From Isochrysis galbana (lineage: Eukaryota > Haptophyta > Isochrysidales > Isochrysidaceae), in contig CM030938.1 of NCBI GenBank assembly GCA_018136815.1, positions 4,169,448 through 4,233,447 on the forward strand: a stretch of 64,000 nt of DNA. The letters run 5' to 3'. The notes under the pieces are model-generated. The model saw only the letters and a program-made list of their open reading frames with translations, had not been told where the DNA came from and made no database searches. Position 1 is the first letter of the stretch; every line of letters begins with the position of its first letter. A program made the translations under genes and the position numbers. Below, one piece after another: positions 62,133 to 64,000 of this stretch.

Positions 62133-62940
62133 CTATGTGCGTGTAATATGATAATATGTACTACTATATGTACATATGTGCACACGCGCGCGCGCCACCG
62201 CATACACACCCATCACACTCACACACCGAAACTCATGCTTTCTAGATAACTGACCAGCTGACCAGAAGGTCCGCACCATGCGTTCCGTTTGCTCGATCGC
62301 CTCATTGGCATCCTGCATAGCGCTCTCCGTGTCTGCATCATCATAGTCGAGCCCCTCGTGCATGACGTCGTTGGCTGACAGCAGCATAATGCACTCCTCG
62401 TCAAATGAGATAGCTCCCGCCGCCATGGCTTGCTCCGTGTCGCTGTCCGCTTCAGACTCCGTGGCAACCTCGAGTTCGTCTTCACACCCTAGTCCTGCGT
62501 CTCGCGTCTCGCCGGCCACGTCGCCTATAGCAATAGCAGACCGGATAGTGCCAGCACGCGGAGATTGGGATTGGGAGGGGTCCGTGGGTGATGCACCCGT
62601 CCTTTGCTGCTTCCCAACTTTCTCGTTTGCCACCTTCGGTTTGCGGCCGTAGTTGGCAACGTATGCGGAGAAGATGCGGTCGACGTCCACCACTTGTTTC
62701 TCCACGCTAGTGGTGCCCATGCTACCTCCAGCCAGTTTGGATGAAACCGATACACGGGCCGATCTGTGGATGAAGTGAATGTTGCCCTGGATGAGCAGCA
62801 TATCTTCAACTAAAGAAGCGTCAATCGTCGACCGGAGCGATTCAAGAAGGCGACCGGCATGTGAAAACGTACGCTCATTTCTCATTTCGCGCAGAAGTGC
62901 TCGCGAGACTCAGATACATGTTGGCTAGAATCGTGAGCAC
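62133..62940 (-). pseudogene. hAT-family transposase remnant with 7-bp frameshifting duplication
   Basis: On the minus strand YLSLASTSARNE is followed, after a frameshift, by NERTFSHAGRLLESLRSTID and EDMLLIQGNIHFIH. This is the hAT C-terminal dimerisation motif (L..PASS..SER.FS.AG.....R..L.....E.L..L..N). The break is a tandem duplication of CTCATTT at 62874-62880 and 62881-62887 that adds 7 bases within the conserved block. Downstream of the domain the frame stays open for about 200 low-similarity residues with an acidic region (ATESEADSDTEQA). Sequence upstream of 62940 shows no further transposase. Confidence 0.72.
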
Positions 62941-63633
62941 CTTGTACGGCGACGTCGGCTCGTCAAGCTTAGCCTTCCACCTTCAGTAAATAAAACACTA
63001 CGGGACGCTCCCGCACTCGCGCTCCTCCCGCAATATATCCATAATTCAGACTATTCCACTCGTTACTCATTACTCATAACGACATACACAAGCTACTACA
63101 ACTTTTCATAAACATATAACGCCAAGCTCTCAACCTACTTTTATAAATGGGGGTCAATGGGGGCCTCGCGCCCCCCTCTCTCCATCGCGGGCACCCCCTG
63201 CGGTGGGCCCGTACAATCAACCTCAGCCCCTGCCCTTTGGCAGGGGCTGGGCAATCAACACTCTGGCCCAGACCCCTAGTGGGCACGGGCCGAGACTCGC
63301 ACTCCCACGCCCAACATGGAGCATGGGCCTGCCCTCGAGCTGACTCCCCCCCCTCCCCTGGTCGCCTGTTGTATTCCTGCCCATATGAAGGCTGTAGGCA
63401 TGAATATTGGTGTAAGGTACGCGCTCACAATTTCAATTGAACAGTTCCACGTGTTGCCACTGACGCACAAGACACACAGATTCGGATTCCCCATGGTCTC
63501 AAGTCCAGGTTTGCAGATTTTGGTCTCGAAATTTGCGATTCGAATTTTGTTTTTGCTGTTACTATAATTGTTGGCTCGTTTAAGGTAATAAACCGGCATG
63601 ACTCCGACTTCTCGTTCTGCAGTCGCTCTGCGA

Positions 63634-63693
<60 letters not shown>

Positions 63694-64000
63694 CCGCCTC
63701 TCCTCGGTCCTCGGCCGACGGCAGGAAGATTCGTCCAAAACATTCTCTAGTCCCAAGATATCTCGTGGGGAGTAGACCCTCCGTCAACCGGCTGATAGCG
63801 CGCACCAACGAGGCAGGCGAGAACGCTAGGACACCCCATTCGGATATGGGTACGCCAAAAGGGAGCGGTTGCCATTCCAGAGTGGAGGCGGAGATTGACG
63901 AGGGGGGCCGCTAGCCACCGGCGGACGAGGAGGGCGTAGGCCACCGTTACTCCGGATGCAGCGACGGGGCGACGGACGATCCGACAGGGCGACAGTTATG
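62941..64000. other. Non-genic to window end; dispersed repeat and (CT)n tract
   Basis: The stretch 63130-63370 has GC blocks (CAGCCCCTGCC, GGGCACGGGCC) shared in part with 49630-49740. The stretch 63636-63690 is (CT)n. A minus frame at 63747-63944 is unsupported. Given that such tracts flank gene starts here, a gene beginning just outside or near the right edge is possible. Confidence 0.4.

Noticed and set aside
1..64000. tRNA, rRNA or other structured RNA genes
   Set aside because: I looked for tRNA-like folds and conserved rRNA blocks by eye and found none convincing. A covariance-model search would be needed to exclude them.

Overview
This window looks like nuclear DNA from a microbial eukaryote, most likely a GC-rich marine alga; haptophyte is my best guess. 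The reasons are spliceosomal introns (mostly GT-AG, two with GC donors), a plant-type UDP-sugar pyrophosphorylase, a ureide-permease-like transporter, very abundant polypurine/polypyrimidine tracts, and dense retroelement and DNA-transposon debris. There are no operons, ribosome binding sites or CRISPR arrays. The species assignment is inference.

Layout. 1-9.4 kb: a partial membrane transporter (-), a solo retroelement leader, a 13-period 204-bp satellite array (3457-6108) and an LSM11-like U7 snRNP protein (-). 9.4-19.97 kb: a six-exon Gfo/Idh/MocA oxidoreductase (+), captured exon-like fragments near 13.1-13.7 kb, an SMP-domain lipid-transfer protein (-), an 80-bp minisatellite, a MITE with 8-bp target duplications, and an unknown membrane protein (+). 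21.4-31.2 kb: a three-exon secretory or plastid-type protein (+), a three-exon coiled-coil protein (+), nested retroelements with a 19-bp target duplication, and a short-chain dehydrogenase (-). 34.4-40.5 kb: a coiled-coil protein (-) and a complete 11-exon UDP-sugar pyrophosphorylase (+). 41.1-45.4 kb: a cluster of retroelement copies, including a 2.7-kb element with an intact 798-codon ORF that lacks the RT catalytic core. 45.8-53.1 kb: an unknown gene (-), a second MITE copy, an RPP38/L7Ae-like protein (+), and a membrane-anchored GH5-type glycosidase (-) divergent from an unknown gene (+). 53.6-64 kb: a LINE tail against a broken LRR gene, a TPR-TMEM33 fusion (-), an LMBR1-family protein (-), perfect hairpins and a frameshifted hAT transposase.

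The host genes look like unrelated housekeeping functions (RNA processing, sugar nucleotides, lipid contact sites, ER membrane), not one pathway. One regularity links them: nearly every host gene start has a polypurine/polypyrimidine tract just upstream, while the transposon genes do not. The most interesting items are this start-linked tract rule, the RT-core-less retroelement that inserted into the 5' end of its own family, the short transposon family with exact 8-bp target duplications and an hAT pseudogene in the same window, the TPR-TMEM33 fusion, and the LSM11-like protein.
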